A DNA stretch of 64,000 bases from Sophora flavescens. Taxonomy: Eukaryota; Streptophyta; Magnoliopsida; Fabales; Fabaceae. The notes under the pieces were generated by a model, which saw only the letters and a program-made list of their open reading frames with translations, was not told the origin of the DNA and ran no database searches. Positions 22,558 through 34,374 of the stretch are shown here, piece after piece (position 1 is the first letter of the stretch; the number at the start of each line of letters is the position of its first letter). The stretch spans positions 117,708,715-117,772,714 of the forward strand of contig CM061066.1 in the NCBI GenBank assembly GCA_030762895.1, given 5' to 3'. The position numbers were made by a program, and so were the translations under genes.

Positions 22558-23540
22558 TCAGAGTCATTTTGTGAAGGAATAGAAATATAGAGGAAAAGAA
22601 GGGGCAGTATTACAGACTGATACAGAAGAATGTTACTTTACATAGAGAATGAATTTTACACAACACTTTTAACGTCAGTTGTATTCAACAACTGACGTTA
22701 AAAGTGTTTTTAAAAAAAATATTAATATTTAACGTCAGTTTGTTAATAAAACTAACGTTAAAAAATTAATTTTAACGTCAGTTGTTTAATACAACTGACG
22801 TTAAATGTTGTTTAATATAACGTTTACACCCACGCGCCTTCTGCACTTCGCTCTGTACGTACGTCTCTTTTCTCTTTTCATCACGCTCAACCCTAGATCA
22901 CTCTCAACCCTCACTCTCACTCTCACCAAAGCCACGAACCCTAATCGCGAGCTCATCTCCACCGCAACCACCGCGAAGGCTTCTTCGCCACCACCGTGAG
23001 GTACACTATTAACCCTAACTCTGTCTTTCCATTCATTCTTTGCAATAACTTGACATCTCTCTTTCCCCTTCCCGCGCACTAACTCTCCTTGTCCCTCTGC
23101 TCTCAGTAACCACATCGAACGTTGGCCACCACTCGAGCTCCCCTCCCCACCACCACGCGAGCACCTATTTGTGGTGAGTATTTAGGGCACATTTTTGTAT
23201 TTTTGGTTTTGAGTGTATGTTGAAACTGTAGTGTCAGTAGTTGAAACTTGAAACCGTGAGTTTGAGTTGTTTGGAATGTACGTCTCTATTTTTGGTTTTG
23301 AGTGCATGTTGCTCTGCTGGTTGATCTGCCACGGTCGTGATGCTAATCACGGCTAGGCCATGATCAGTTCTGCCTGTGATGGCATGGTCTGTTCAGTTGG
23401 CATGTTATGGCCGTGATGGACATCACTGCCAGGCCGTGACCAGTGCTTGGCAATTAATCTTCAAAAACTATAGTTTTCAATCTCCCGTATTGTCCTTATA
23501 TTGGATATATGTTTTGTATATCTACAGGACCTATCTAGTT

Positions 23541-25950
23541 ATGGATCGTAGTTGGATGGTTTGTAAGCGTACTAGTGCTGAGTATTTGAAGGGGGTGGGA
23601 GAATTTATAGAATTTACTCAAATGAATGTTCCTAATAGTAATGGAATGTTCTGTTGTCCTTGTGTCAAGTGTTTGAATACGAGGAAATGTACGGTGAAGG
23701 ATATATGTACTCATTTGAATTGTGAAGGGATTTGCTTGAGTTATACAAGATGGATATGGCATGGTGATATGTTGTTGAGTAGTAATGCGGCGAGTGTCTC
23801 CCAAAGTGAGGACGTTGATGTAGATATGGAGGATGATCGAGTAGAGGACATGATCCGTGATATTGGACAAGAATCTTTTCATCGAGCTCATGTGTATGAT
23901 AAGTTGTGCAGTGATGCGGATAAGCCTTTATATCCAGGGTGTACTACTCATACACGGTTGTCGGTGGTGCTAAAATTGGTTTGTGTGAAGGCGAGAAATG
24001 GTTGGACCGATAAAAGCTTCACGGAATTGCTTGAAGTGTTGAAAGACTTGCTTCCGGAGGACAACACATTGCCTGACCGTAACTATGAGGCCAAGAAGGT
24101 ATTGTGTCCTATGGGTATGGAGTATAGGAAGATACACGCATGCCCCAATGATTGCATATTGTACACCGGTGTTCATGAACACAATCACGATTGCCCCAAA
24201 TGTGGGTTATCACGATACAAAGTGAAGGGTGGTGATGATGATGATGATCTTGATGATGTGAGAAAAAAGGGTCCTCCTGCGAAGGTGTTGTGGTATCTTC
24301 CAATAATTCCAAGGTTCAAGCGATTGTTTGCTAATGCGAAAGATGCGAAGAATCTTAGATGGCATAATGATGAGAGGAAACATGATGGAAAGGTTCGTCA
24401 TCCTGCTGATTCTATTCAATGGAAGAATATCGATACTATGTTTCCGGATTTCGCCGATGAGTATACGAGAGCAGTTAGCTCCAGTTGTTGAGGATGGTAA
24501 GCGGACTTATTTGCCGCCAGCATGTCATACTTTGTCAAAAAAAAAGAGACAAAGTTTCTGCGGGTGTCTTCAGGGCATCAAAGTTCCACATGGTTACTCT
24601 TCAAATATGAAGAGGCTTGCCTCTAGTGATCTTAAATTGGTTGGCTTGAAGTCTCATGATTGTCACATCTTGATGCAACAACTTCTGCCCGTTGCTATTC
24701 TTGGTATTGCTACAAAAAATGTGAGACATGCCATTACTCGGTTGTGCTCATTCTTCAATTCTATATGTAGCAAAGTCGTTGACCCCCGTATGTTGGATGA
24801 CTTGGAAGTTGAGGCTACTACAATCTTGTGCCAATTGGAGATGTATTTTCCTCCTTCCTTTTTCGACATAATGGTTCACTTAATTGTTCATTTGGTGAGG
24901 GAGATTAGATTATGTGGGCCGGTTTTTCTGAGATGGATGTACCCAGTTGAGCGCTACATGAAGATCTTGAAAGGGTACGTGAAGAATCCTCATCGTCCGG
25001 AAGCATCTATTGTTCAAAGGTATGTTGCAGAAGAAGCTATTGAGTTTTGTTCGGACTACCTTCATAACACGGATCCTATAGGGGTTCCTAAGCCTCGGCA
25101 TGATGAGATCAGATGTCAAGGTAAGGGTACACATAGCTTAAGAATTAATAGGAAGGATCGGGAGGAAGTGCTTCAAGCACATTTGTATGTATTGAACAAC
25201 ATCGGATGTGTTCAGCCTTTCTTATTTGAACATAAAAGAAAAGTCAATCAAGAAAACCCTCGAATGAGCGAAAGGTGGTTGTTGAACAAGCATAACAAGA
25301 CTTTCTTACCATGGTTCAAGGAAGAAATGCTTAAGGATGGTAGTACTGCTTCTGATGACGTAAGATGGCTAGCACGTGGGCCTAGCTTCAACGTCATATG
25401 TTGGAGCGGATACGACATAAATAACTTTTCCTTTTATACAAAGGAACAAGATAACAAGAGTACCATGCAAAATAGTGGGGTTATGATCGTGGCCGAAGCA
25501 ATGCACTTCTCTAGTGCAAAGGACACAAAACCCGTTACCGCACCGAGACCTTACTTTGGATATATTGAAGATATTTGGGTGCTCGATTACACTAAGCTTA
25601 CGGTGCCGGTATTTAAATGTAAGTGGGTTGATAGTAACGATGGTGTACAAACCGACGAATTGGGGTTCACATTGGTAGACCTCAACAAGTTAGGTCATAT
25701 AAATGAGCCTTTCATAATGGCTTCCCAAGCAAAACAAGTGTTCTACATCACTGATCCTTCTAACGAAAGGTTGTCCGTGGTTCTCCAAGGAAAAAGCATG
25801 TATAATGGTAGTGATGAAAATGAAGATTCAAATCTTGATATTCCTGAGACTCCTTCTTTTTCAACAAACATGCCTACTATAATCGAGGAGACACGGGTGG
25901 ACGATGTACATGCCACTCGTGATGATCATCACGAAGGGATATTGATATAG
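23541..25950 (+). pseudogene. tnp2-type CACTA transposase with internal deletion
   Basis: The start is the ATG at 23541 (MDRSWMVCKRTSAEYLKGV), just after a CTACAG acceptor-like site. N-terminal transposase-associated domain: FIEFTQMNVP, CPCVKCLNTRK, DICTHLNCEGI, YTRWIWHGD. Then tnp2 motifs KARNGWTDKSFTELLEVLKD, HACPNDCILYTGVHEH and CPKCGLSRYK, and a short acidic Asp run. The frame breaks near 24468: DFADEYTR joins, one base out of register, to EQLAPVVEDGKRTYLPPACH, which belongs far downstream. About 250-300 residues of the tnp2 core, with the DDE catalytic residues, are therefore missing. The second half (24468-25950) holds the DUF4218 region (LKSHDCHILMQQLLPVA, FLRWMYPVERYMKILKGYVK, NPHRPEASIVQRYVAEEA) and DUF4216 region (SFNVICWSGYDINN, YFGYIEDIWVLDY) to a TAG at 25950. 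Such proteins cut the element ends in the nucleus; this one cannot. Confidence 0.92.
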
Positions 25951-26184
25951 GTAGTTTAAACTTAGTATACATTTATTTTTATTTATATTTCTGTATTTAT
26001 TTTGAGTTATAACCTATGTTAATAAATATATATTGTTTCTGAACAGGCATACATATGGATCATTGTTCCATTTTCCTTTGCAATTCTGTAATGTGTATGA
26101 TATTCTATGTTACTGGGATATTTACTGAATGCAGGGATGGCTGAGGGGAGTGATATTTTAAAACTGAATTTAAAAAAAATACTA

Positions 26185-26520
26185 TTAACGTCAGTTTTAT
26201 CATACAACTGACGTTAATAGTATTTTATAAAATATATAGTACACTATTAACGTCAGTTGTTTATTACAACTGACGTTAAAATTAAGACCTTTAACCTCAG
26301 TTCTTGATAACAATTGACGTTATTTTTAACAAAATTAACGTCAGTTTTGTTAAAGAACTGACGTTAATTTTGACAAAATTAACGTCGGTTGTGTTAAAGA
26401 ACCGACGTTAATAGTGTTATATTTAACGTCAGTTCTCAACTGACGTTAAAAGTTTAACTTTTAACGTCAGCTGTATTTACGTCAGTCAGTATTCTGACGT
26501 AAAAAATCAATTTTAACTGA
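26185..26520. repeat. Right subterminal repeats of CACTA 2
   Basis: About twelve alternating units of AACGTCAGTTNT and its complement, several paired head-to-head into near-perfect palindromes, run up to the right terminus. Confidence 0.9.
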
Positions 26521-26677
26521 CGTAAAAAACATTTATTGTACTAGTGTATAACTAAGCTTCATTATGTGTTTGTTATGCTGAGAATTAAGTCAAAGAAAAC
26601 AAAACAAAGAACACGGTGCAACAAAAAGTAAAACCAAGCCAACATTACAAAGGACTAAAATTACCTCTAATTTGGTA

Positions 26678-27655
26678 TCAAGACATGAAAGCTGAGATGA
26701 AATCCTTCTTCTCACCCAATGGAAGAGCTTTCAGAATCGCTAATTTGCTTGGATTTTCTGCCAACCATGCAATTTCTTTGTATCGGAGTGCAGTATCAAG
26801 ATCCAATATCATTCTCAATTCATTCAGCACTTCTTGTACCACTTCTTGAGCATTTCCCTCCATCTTTTTTTTACTTACTTGTACAAATTCTTTCAACGAT
26901 TCAGCCACTTCTCTCATAGAGTTAATTATCCCCTCTTTATCTTTACTCTTACTTACACGAGTGAATTGTCCCTTTTTCTTTATTGAAAAGGTTGGTTCCT
27001 CTAAGCCAATATTCATATCATAATCTTCTTCCACTTCATTTGCTTCTTTAATCATGACATCATCCGCATCCAGTGCATGCTCTGCTCCAATTCCATTTGC
27101 TTTATCTTTCGCACATAAATCTACAATGTCATCCCAATTGACTATGCTTTAAAATCGAAATCGCTTGGCTTCTTCATGTGACTTCAAAACAAAAGGAAAC
27201 ATGTTAACAATAACACAAATAATAATTTCAATCAAATAAAACTTAACATTAAAAAATGACTACCTTGACATATTCATTCCATGCATTTTCATTTTCAACT
27301 GTAATCATGTATTTTGAGGCATCCCAGTCAAATCCACTTTGACTAAGGATGTCGCTAACAATTGTATACCATCCTCGCCAAACTTAATACGATTCTTAAC
27401 ATTCTCTCCCATAAGTTGAACTTGGAAACGTGTGGACAACACTTGAGCAGCAGTGTTGTATGCCGCAGCTTTCCAAGCTCCATCACTCTGGTGGCCCAAA
27501 CTTCTTTGATCTCTAAGTACATCAGCTAATGCACGTTCCATCTCTAGATTCCATGTGATGTAACTTCTCGTGTCCTCTTCCATCTTTCTTTTTCCCTTCG
27601 TCTTGCACTTCACTTTGGATGACTCCATTTCTCTAGATTCAACAAAAATAACCAC
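26678..27655 (-). pseudogene. Harbinger Myb/SANT-like DNA-binding protein
   Basis: The exon from about 27655 gives TWNLEMERALADVLRDQRSL, AAYNTAAQVLSTRF and GENVKNRIK, the Myb/SANT-like domain of the plant Harbinger accessory protein. A 2-bp loss near 27394 then shifts the frame; reading on in the new frame gives IVSDILSQSGFDWDASKY and VENENAWNEYVK. A short intron (about 27190-27263) leads to SHEEAKRFRF, an in-frame TAA, NWDDIVDLCAKDKANGIGA, and then the coiled C-terminal region (SKDKEGIINSMREVAESLKE, ELRMILDLDTALRYKEIAWL) to the stop at 26678. In working elements this protein binds the element ends and brings the transposase to the nucleus. One frameshift and one stop make this a pseudogene. 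Confidence 0.88.
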
Positions 27656-27792
27656 ACATACATAATTCCATACACATACACATATACATATATAGGTATA
27701 GTCAATTTATAAACACAACTCTAAAACCTACTAAAAGGACTCTACCTAAGCAATGTTTATTCTAGCTTGATAATCAACAAACATATTCATTG

Positions 27793-29172
27793 CTAAAGTG
27801 TCGCGAAATGTTGTCCATTCATCGTCACTTGAACAGTTCTGACCTCATCTACAACATTACTTGTTACTCTTTCTCTTTGTTGGCTGGTTAACTCTTCATC
27901 AACAGCAGATAAAAGCTGCAAGTCTTGAACCTCTAAAATTGGGTCAATTCGTTTTTCATCTATTATAAAATTCTGTAATACGAAACATGCATTAATGATT
28001 CTTATTTGTGTTTTTATATCAAAAAAAGAAGGAGTTCTTAATATACTCCATCTTTTCTTCAATATACCAAATGATCTTTCAATTACATTCCTTGCACTTG
28101 AATGACGAAGATTAAACAACTCCTTGTAATTTTGAGGGGTGTTTCCAATCCACTCATTGAGATGATATCTAGTCCCTCGATAAGGTGCTAAAAATCCAGG
28201 GCCATTGGTATATCCTGCATCCACAAGAAAATATTTACCTACAATGGTTTTCCCAAAACAAATAAAAATTCATATAGTTGTATTTGATGCACTAAATAAA
28301 AAAAGTATCACCATTTTCATGATATTACCATTTGGGATTCGAAGACAGTTTTGACGACATTAAGCATCTCGCAATACTCGAGAATCTCCAGCAGACCCTT
28401 CCCACCCAGGTAACGCATAAATGAACCTTAAATCCGGACCACAAACTCCTAATACATTCGTAGAGATATCACCCTTTCTATTACGATATCTAGGCCTATC
28501 TTCCGCAGCAATTGTTATTGGAATATGTGTCCCATCAAGTGCTCCAACTGAATTCTAAAAACATTTCAAAATTATACCAAATTACAAAAGTTATAGTTAC
28601 TTAAATCTTCTAATTACTTAAACAAATGACAAGCTTACCTCAAACCATCCCCATTTATTTGCCTCTGAGCCCTCTAGATTATAGTCATGGAACTTCAAAT
28701 ATTCCCGGTTCACTTTCATGACAGCTCGTAGAACACTATTGAATTGCCTACTTATTGTTTCTTTGGATCTGCAATAAGTAAACTGCACTACTCTATATTT
28801 TAGGTTGTGTGCAAGGATATGCAAAAACATTGCCACAGCTTCAGTTGTAGGGACATTTCTTGTCCTTACTAATTGCCCTTTCTCTTGTAAAATTCTACAA
28901 AGCTTAAAAAATGCCCCTTTACTGACCCTTAGTTGTTCAATGCAATCATTTTTTGTTCCCCTATATAGGCGATTAAGGAAACTGCGCCTTTCCAATTCCC
29001 AATTTCGAGCCGGTTCCTTAACAAAATATTTTTCATGATACCAAGTCATCACACCCAAAAGCATAGCAATGATACTAAGAACAATGAATGTTTCCTCAAG
29101 CTCTGCCAACTCTTCTTCATTTCTTTTACGTTTTCTTGAAGTAATGGAAGCATCAACTACACTAGTGTCCAT
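27793..29172 (-). pseudogene. PIF/Harbinger DDE transposase
   Basis: Three exons on the minus strand. Exon 1 (29172 to about 28639) starts MDTSVVDASITSRKRKR and carries the helix-turn-helix region (FLNRLYRGTKNDCIEQLRVS, AVAMFLHILAHNLKYRVVQF, RSKETISRQFNSVLRAVMK). Exon 2 (about 28555-28330) gives VGALDGTHIPI with the first catalytic Asp, DRPRYRNRKGDISTNVLGVC, and GWEGSAGDSRVLRDA with the second Asp, then a TAA stop. Exon 3 (about 28224-27793) gives DAGYTNGPGFLAPYRGTRYH and SARNVIERSFGILKKRW, where the Glu of the DDE triad sits, ending MNGQHFATL. Length and domain order match the family (roughly 400 residues). The premature stop just after the second Asp inactivates it. It shares the element and strand with the Myb-like gene. 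Confidence 0.93.
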
Positions 29173-31085
29173 TTCTTGAAATCAAATTACCAAAAAAAAA
29201 GTAAGCAAAATATACAGATTCATAATTCATGCAAATAACAAATGGAAACCAAATCTTATTTCATATAAGCATATGAAAGGGCTATGATTAAAAAACCAAA
29301 AGCACATTGGTGTATATTTATCAATGTCTTGACAAGCTTGCAATTCAAACATATAAACCAATTTCAATATCACTAATAAGTTATAACATCATAGAACAGA
29401 AATATATGCTAATATTTAGAGCTGAAAAACATAAGTTTAAGTCACACACTGCAAACAAAAAACTACACTTCCTGCAGTACAAAAAACCAGTCAATGAACT
29501 TAAATGATGTCAGAAGTGACAATATTCAGAAGTTATACAAGGGCCTCAGGTCAATTTACAACAAATATATAATAAACTAGTATTCAAATGTCCTTGCTTG
29601 TATGCATCTAGTTGTAAAACACAAGGCATATACATTGAAAAATCAGTAGAACCTAATTATGAGAAGTGAGAACTGAGAACATGGGTAACCAGTATATACT
29701 GAATAAGAAAAGAAGTATGTGCCATTATGAAATAAAGTTTTATCTAATCATAACACTGAAATCGTAAACAAGGACTTATTATTAGTGATATTGAAAACAT
29801 TCAAATAAAGCCTGCATTGACTTGCTCTCTAACAAAGAAATTCACAATAAACAAAAGTTTGTATCAGCAGTGGTTTTAGGCTTGAGAAGATCCCCACTAA
29901 AGACATTGATTAGAATAAGATACCAGGTCCCCAACTATATCCCCCACCACCAACACATAAACCCCATTCCCAAAAACAAAAAACAAAAAAAAAACTAATT
30001 ATGATATCGATTAGATGGCAAATTAATAGCTTAAACATTACCGGAGGAGTTTGATCACACACATGCTTATGACTGCAGATGAGAGACCATGAGATCATGT
30101 TTCCAATATCCACAACCAGCAATCAAAATGGAATGTGGATATATAAATGATATTGTTGCAATGCAGACCAATAAAAGAAAACAATGAAATTGTGAGGACT
30201 TACATGGAGTTCTAAATATCAATCTGTGTGTATATATATAGGCCAAAAGTGAAAAAAATAAAAATTAATAAAAGGAAAATCAAGCAGATTCTATCTCTTT
30301 TGTCAATCAATTATTTATCTCAACAAACCCATCAATTATCAGGGAGATTATAGGCAGTGTAATATAACCAATTATCAGTGTAAAATGTGTAGGGAATACT
30401 GAACTGAATCTTATCCAATAACACAGCACTATAGATTCAAACCAATGCACATAAGAAATATCTTATCCATTTGCATATGAATATATACTCAGATATTAAA
30501 ATCAATTACAAAAATTAAAATGAAAATCAATAAACCAACAAAAATTGGAAACAATGAACACTGATACCTGAATAGGATGTTCCTGCAGTTATCTGGTTTA
30601 ACACACAGAATCCAAAGGAGCTGAAATTGTGCTCTAAAATCTACAAAGGAAAACGAAAACCGTGAATCCATTTAACTCGGAAATTAGATCTGGAAGAAAA
30701 AACAAAATGAAAACGAAAATGAAAACAAACATTCTCTATATAGATCGAGACCGAGGTTGAACAGAAGGAGTATCAGAGTTCGGAGATGGGTGAGAGAGGA
30801 ACAAAGAAGATGAATGAGAGAGACGAAAATGAAGAGAGAGACGGAAACAAGGAGAGAGAGAGAGACGAAAATGAAGAGAGAAGAGATTGAGTGTGGTTAG
30901 GGTTCTGCCATTGATGGAGCTTGGTTGAGGAGAGATGTACTTGTAGTTTTATAAAATTACCTCATAAAATCCTTGTATTTTAAAAATCCCTTCAATTTAT
31001 TCTCCAAACAAAATAATTTAAATTCAAGTATTTTAAATACCCTCAAAATACTTCTCCCTCAACAATTCCCCCATCCAAACACACC
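29173..31085. other. Right arm of the Harbinger element, non-coding
   Basis: AT-rich to about 30700, then a purine-rich GAGAGA stretch (30770-30895), which on the minus strand is a CT-rich leader typical of plant 5' untranslated regions and fits the start of the transposase transcript. Subterminal AT-rich repeats with AAATAC/TTTTAAA lie at 30950-31050. No further coding sequence recognised. Confidence 0.5.
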
Positions 31086-31119
31086 CTAAATAAATCATAG
31101 GATGTGATTCAATTGATAA

Positions 31120-31960
31120 CTAAAGCAGAACTATTGCTGAGGAGGAAACCATCATTCACTTATTTCTGCATTGTCAATATGCATGGAAGGTGTGGACTGA
31201 ATGTTTGAAGTGGTGGAATGTACAAATCCCCATCTTTAGAACACCTATGCAGTGGTTTGAATGCTGGGTAGAGTTGATTAAAGGTGATTTTCTAAGAAAA
31301 CTATGGATATCCTTATTCTCTGTGGTAATATGGTCATTATGGAATCAAAGGAATAGAGTAATCTTTGATAAAGCTGTAACAGATTGGGATTTTTTTTAAC
31401 TATCTTGTAAGATTGAGACTCGGTTTTTGGCTCAAAGGATGACACCTTAAATGCCCTTTCAGCCCGGGAGAGATTGTTTCAAATCTAAATGGTGTTAGAT
31501 TATGGAAGGTGAAGAAAGAACCAAGACCTACCCACCCCCACCAGACAAATTGAAGTGGAATGTCGATGAATCATCTAAAGGAAAGCCAGGAGCAGCAGGT
31601 ATTGGTGGTGTGCTTAGAGATAATCAAGGATCTGTTATTGCTATGTTTTCAGGTCATGTAGGCATAAAAGACTCCAATGAAGAAGAATTTATAGCCATAA
31701 TGTTTGCCTTAGAAATGTCTATACAGCAGGAGTGGATTAGAAATAGAGACATTATAATAGAATCAAACTCTTTAAGAATGTTTTGGTATGGGTGGAAAGA
31801 AAAGAAGAATGGCCATGGAGCTTGAGATTCCAATGCAACAAATTGAAAAATTTGCTTTAAAAATGTAACTTTTGTACATAAAAATAAAGAATCTAATGGG
31901 TTAGCAGATACACTAGCAAAGGAAGGAACTTGGAGTATTTGGTATTAGATCTATGCTGCA
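31120..31960 (+). pseudogene. L1-type LINE ORF2 C-terminus (zinc-binding and RNase H regions)
   Basis: The frame starting near 31130 gives EETIIHLFLHCQYAWKVW, the zinc-binding domain that follows plant LINE reverse transcriptase, then LWISLFSVVIWSLWNQRNRV. After a frame break near 31400 the RNase H domain follows: KLKWNVDESSKGKPGAAGIG (first Asp), VLRDNQGSVIAMFSG, NEEEFIAIMFALEMSI (Glu), IIIESNSLRMFW (usual Asp replaced by Asn in ESN), and, in another frame, SNGLADTLAKEGTWS near 31890-31940. This is the RNase H of a non-LTR element that copies its RNA at the nuclear target. The 5' part including the RT is missing; the fragment starts just right of the Harbinger end. Confidence 0.85.
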
Positions 31961-32377
31961 CAACAAAATCTTTACCTTAGGAGAAGATGTAATAACCTAC
32001 TACTAATAAACTACCAGGGTGATGTTCTGTTTCTCATAAAATGTGCAATTTGCCTTTTGGTGAAACTGATCAGAAAGAGATCCACAGTTGTTTATGTTTT
32101 ATTTGTTTAATAGATATAAACAAAAGGTGTTTATGTTATCCTTGTGGCTTAGTTTTCTGAGCTGCAGGTTATAAACAAAGCTGGAGGTCCTATGGATAAA
32201 AGGTGAAAGCTTGCTTGCATCATGGAGTTATTTGGTAGCTGTTTGAATGCTTTTTGCTTACAGGGTCTGATCTAACTGCTAAATGTGATGGTTCTGAAAG
32301 AAAGTGGTGCTTGTGTTGAAGTCCTTAAACTATCTTTACTGTGTGATATTGGCTGGACAGTTTTGGATGTTCAGAAT

Positions 32378-32798
32378 AACAAAGGCTTCTGTGGATGCAA
32401 GAGGAATGTGTAACTAAAACTAAACCTTGCCTGCTGGATCTTTTCTGCTGGTTTTTTCTGGTCTTAATTGTGATTGTTTCTGGTCTTTTTCCTTCTGTGA
32501 TTACAGCAGGTGGAATTTGGGTCTACACTAGCTCCTTTATTTTGGTTTGATGAAACTAAGTGTATTTTACTATGAGAATTTCGACTACCTGGGCAATTGG
32601 TCCTTTGTTTTTGGGGTTAACTGGAGCACACTGAGTTTGGGTGATGCTGTACAGGTTTTTTGGTCGGGGGCTGAATGTATTTGGGTGTTGGCCTACACAA
32701 AAAGGGGGCCTTGTATATGCTTGAGTACAACTAGTACTCTTTTACTGTAATACAATTTTGATTTATCAAAAAAAAAACAAAAACAAAGGCTTCTGTGG
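32378..32798 (+). mobile_element. 5'-truncated LINE tail with 17-bp target duplication
   Basis: AACAAAGGCTTCTGTGG occurs at 32378-32394 and again at 32782-32798. Between them is a 387-bp insert ending GATTTATC then a short A-rich tail (32767-32781), the normal 3' end of plant LINEs. No ORF lies within; it is 3' untranslated sequence only. The insert sits inside the tail of the LINE fragment that begins at 31120 or its flank, so it is younger than that fragment. Confidence 0.85.
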
Positions 32799-33991
32799 TG
32801 AGTGAAGAAGATTATTTGCAAAGGGCTCAATGAAATATGCAGGATGCAGGTCATTGTAGATGCTTGTAGAAATGTGCAAAATAACAGTAGAGGACTGAGA
32901 AGGAATAATTTCAGTTGCTTTGCTGCAAGGAAGAGCTCAAAATATATGCAATGAAAAGGAGTCTAGAATGCTTTCTGAAGTTTATGCAGACGTGCTATAT
33001 AGTTCTTGAACCATATATGCTGTATTTTTAATCTCAAGATGTGCAGGTGGCTTTGAAAGTGTGCTCAACAAGGTGTCTTGAGGGCTTTGTATAATAGGGT
33101 GGATACATTGTCAATACAGCTCTGTTTGTTTTTTTTTTTAAATGATGATTGTAATGTTTTTAAGGCTTGGAATTTAAACTCTGTATAAGGGGAATTTTAA
33201 AGGGGTGTGATTTAAACTATAATCAGCACGGATTATGATTTGTGTGGAAAGGGGTCTTGTCTATGGATGAAAGTTGTACTCTATTTTTGTTAATCTAGCT
33301 TTGAGCACACGATTGAGTGTTTGCTCTTCAACCCTTCTTAGAAGGTAGAGAGAGTTTGACACTATGATACTAAAGTTAGACATTTTATGAAATTTCAAAT
33401 TATCGGGAAAAAAAACTAAAGCAATAAAGTTCTATGTGACTAGATTTTAATTATAATAAACAGTTTAAAATCATAATTTGTATCGGTCTAAAAAGAAAGA
33501 TGATCGAGACCCTCGATTATGTGGTTCTGATTTCAATCCCGGGACTAATATTTTGAAAGAAAAAAACAAAGCTTACAATCCACTAAAAATACCTTTTTTT
33601 TTTTGTTACCAAAACCAATTAAAGTACTTTGTGCTCTAAGACTAAATAAACGACAAGGAGAAATAACGAATCTCGTATTCTTATCTGAATAAGAAATTGC
33701 TTCCCATCACACACGTTCAATTAGCTAATGTTCTCTAGACCACTTCTGCTGTCATTTAACCAATACATGATTTGACATTAGTTGGGCTTACGTCTCTTGT
33801 ACCTATATTACTATCTGGTGGAAGCAAAAGCAAAGATGGCTTTCACGATGACGAATGTGGTAAGTGATGCGAACGACAATTAAATTTTATATCGGGCAAC
33901 ACGAGTGCACTCGTAGGATTGCATATAGATATTGATTTTAATTTTTTTTTTATTCATAGACTTTTTGGAGGGGAAAGATTACTCATTGTTT
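32799..33991. other. Non-coding; no element assigned
   Basis: Continuation of the sequence interrupted by the LINE tail, then AT-rich DNA. No protein-like frame beyond a few codons, no terminal repeats or duplications found. It ends where homology to Sirevirus gag begins. Confidence 0.4.
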
Positions 33992-34360
33992 TGAAAATTA
34001 GAGTACCTCATATTTCCTTAGCTGTGTTACAACTATGAACTTTATCATTCCTGATGATAGCACACATCAGGTAGTGATTGGCCTTCCCAATGAGTTGATA
34101 TTGAGTTTTCTGCTTTGGAATCCAGTGAGCTCTAGGGACAATAGCTCCATTGTCACCTCTTGGCTCAGTATAGCCAGTTTCAATCAGCTCCCAGATATCC
34201 ACATTTTGTGCATCAAGAAAACCCATCATTCTCTTTTACCAGTAGTCATAATCACTACCATCAAAGAGCGAAGGTCAGTTGATTGCTTGTCCTTCTGTAT
34301 CCATGTTTGATGGATCGTATTCCCTCAGCACTTATTAGATGCTCAACCCTTTCGAGACTG
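33992..34360 (-). pseudogene. gag: Second, truncated Sirevirus gag start
   Basis: Minus-strand sequence just below the primer site at 34361-34372 encodes MMGFLDAQNVDIWELIETGY, a typical gag N-terminal motif of this copia group, and is closely similar base by base to the gag start at 50390-50760. Similarity ends near 33992 (AGAGTACCTCATATTTCC against AGAGTATCCCATATTTCC at 50412-50429). It shows that the LTR at 34375-35789 is also the 5' LTR of another copy, whose remainder has been lost. Confidence 0.85.
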
Positions 34361-34372
34361 AGCTCTTATACC
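34361..34372 (-). promoter_or_regulatory. Primer-binding site beside the left LTR
   Basis: The minus strand reads TGGTATAAGAGC, one base off the Met-tRNA site TGGTATCAGAGC. A primer site should follow a 5' LTR, not a 3' LTR, so its presence here is evidence for the shared-LTR arrangement. Confidence 0.85.
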
Positions 34373-34374
34373 AA

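Larger units (their letters stand above)
20864..26546 (+). mobile_element. CACTA (En/Spm) element 2 with deleted tnp2 transposase
   Basis: Left end CACTAGTGGAAATAATG and the complement of the right end CACTAGTACAATAAATG form the terminal inverted repeat, flanked by the duplication TAT (20861-20863 and 26547-26549). Both ends are packed with AACGTCAGTTG units in inverted pairs (20930-21085, 22120-22260, 22370-22510, 22665-22805, 26185-26520). A leader-like C-rich stretch at 22820-23170 precedes a tnp2-type transposase gene (23541-25950) on the plus strand. That gene lacks the DDE core, so this copy is defective. Confidence 0.93.
19705..31086 (-). mobile_element. PIF/Harbinger element interrupted by CACTA 2
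   Basis: Terminal inverted repeats GGGTACGTTTGGATGAGGG (19705) and, on the complement of the right end, GGGTGTGTTTGGATGGGGG (31086) match at 21 of the first 24 positions and are flanked by TAA (19702-19704 and 31087-31089), the 3-bp TWA-type duplication of this superfamily. Inside on the minus strand are the two genes expected of an autonomous Harbinger: a DDE transposase (27793-29172) and a Myb/SANT-like protein (26678-27655). Removing the inserted CACTA (20864-26546) leaves about 5.7 kb, a normal size. Both genes carry stops or frameshifts. Confidence 0.92.

Noticed and set aside
23535..24419. Several minus-strand frames opposite the tnp2 gene
   Set aside because: They mirror the codon pattern of the plus-strand transposase and have no motifs of their own.
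33834..33860. Possible first exon of a host gene (ATGGCTTTCACGATGACGAA followed by GTAAGT)
   Set aside because: Only eight codons before the donor-like site, no second exon recognised and no supporting context.
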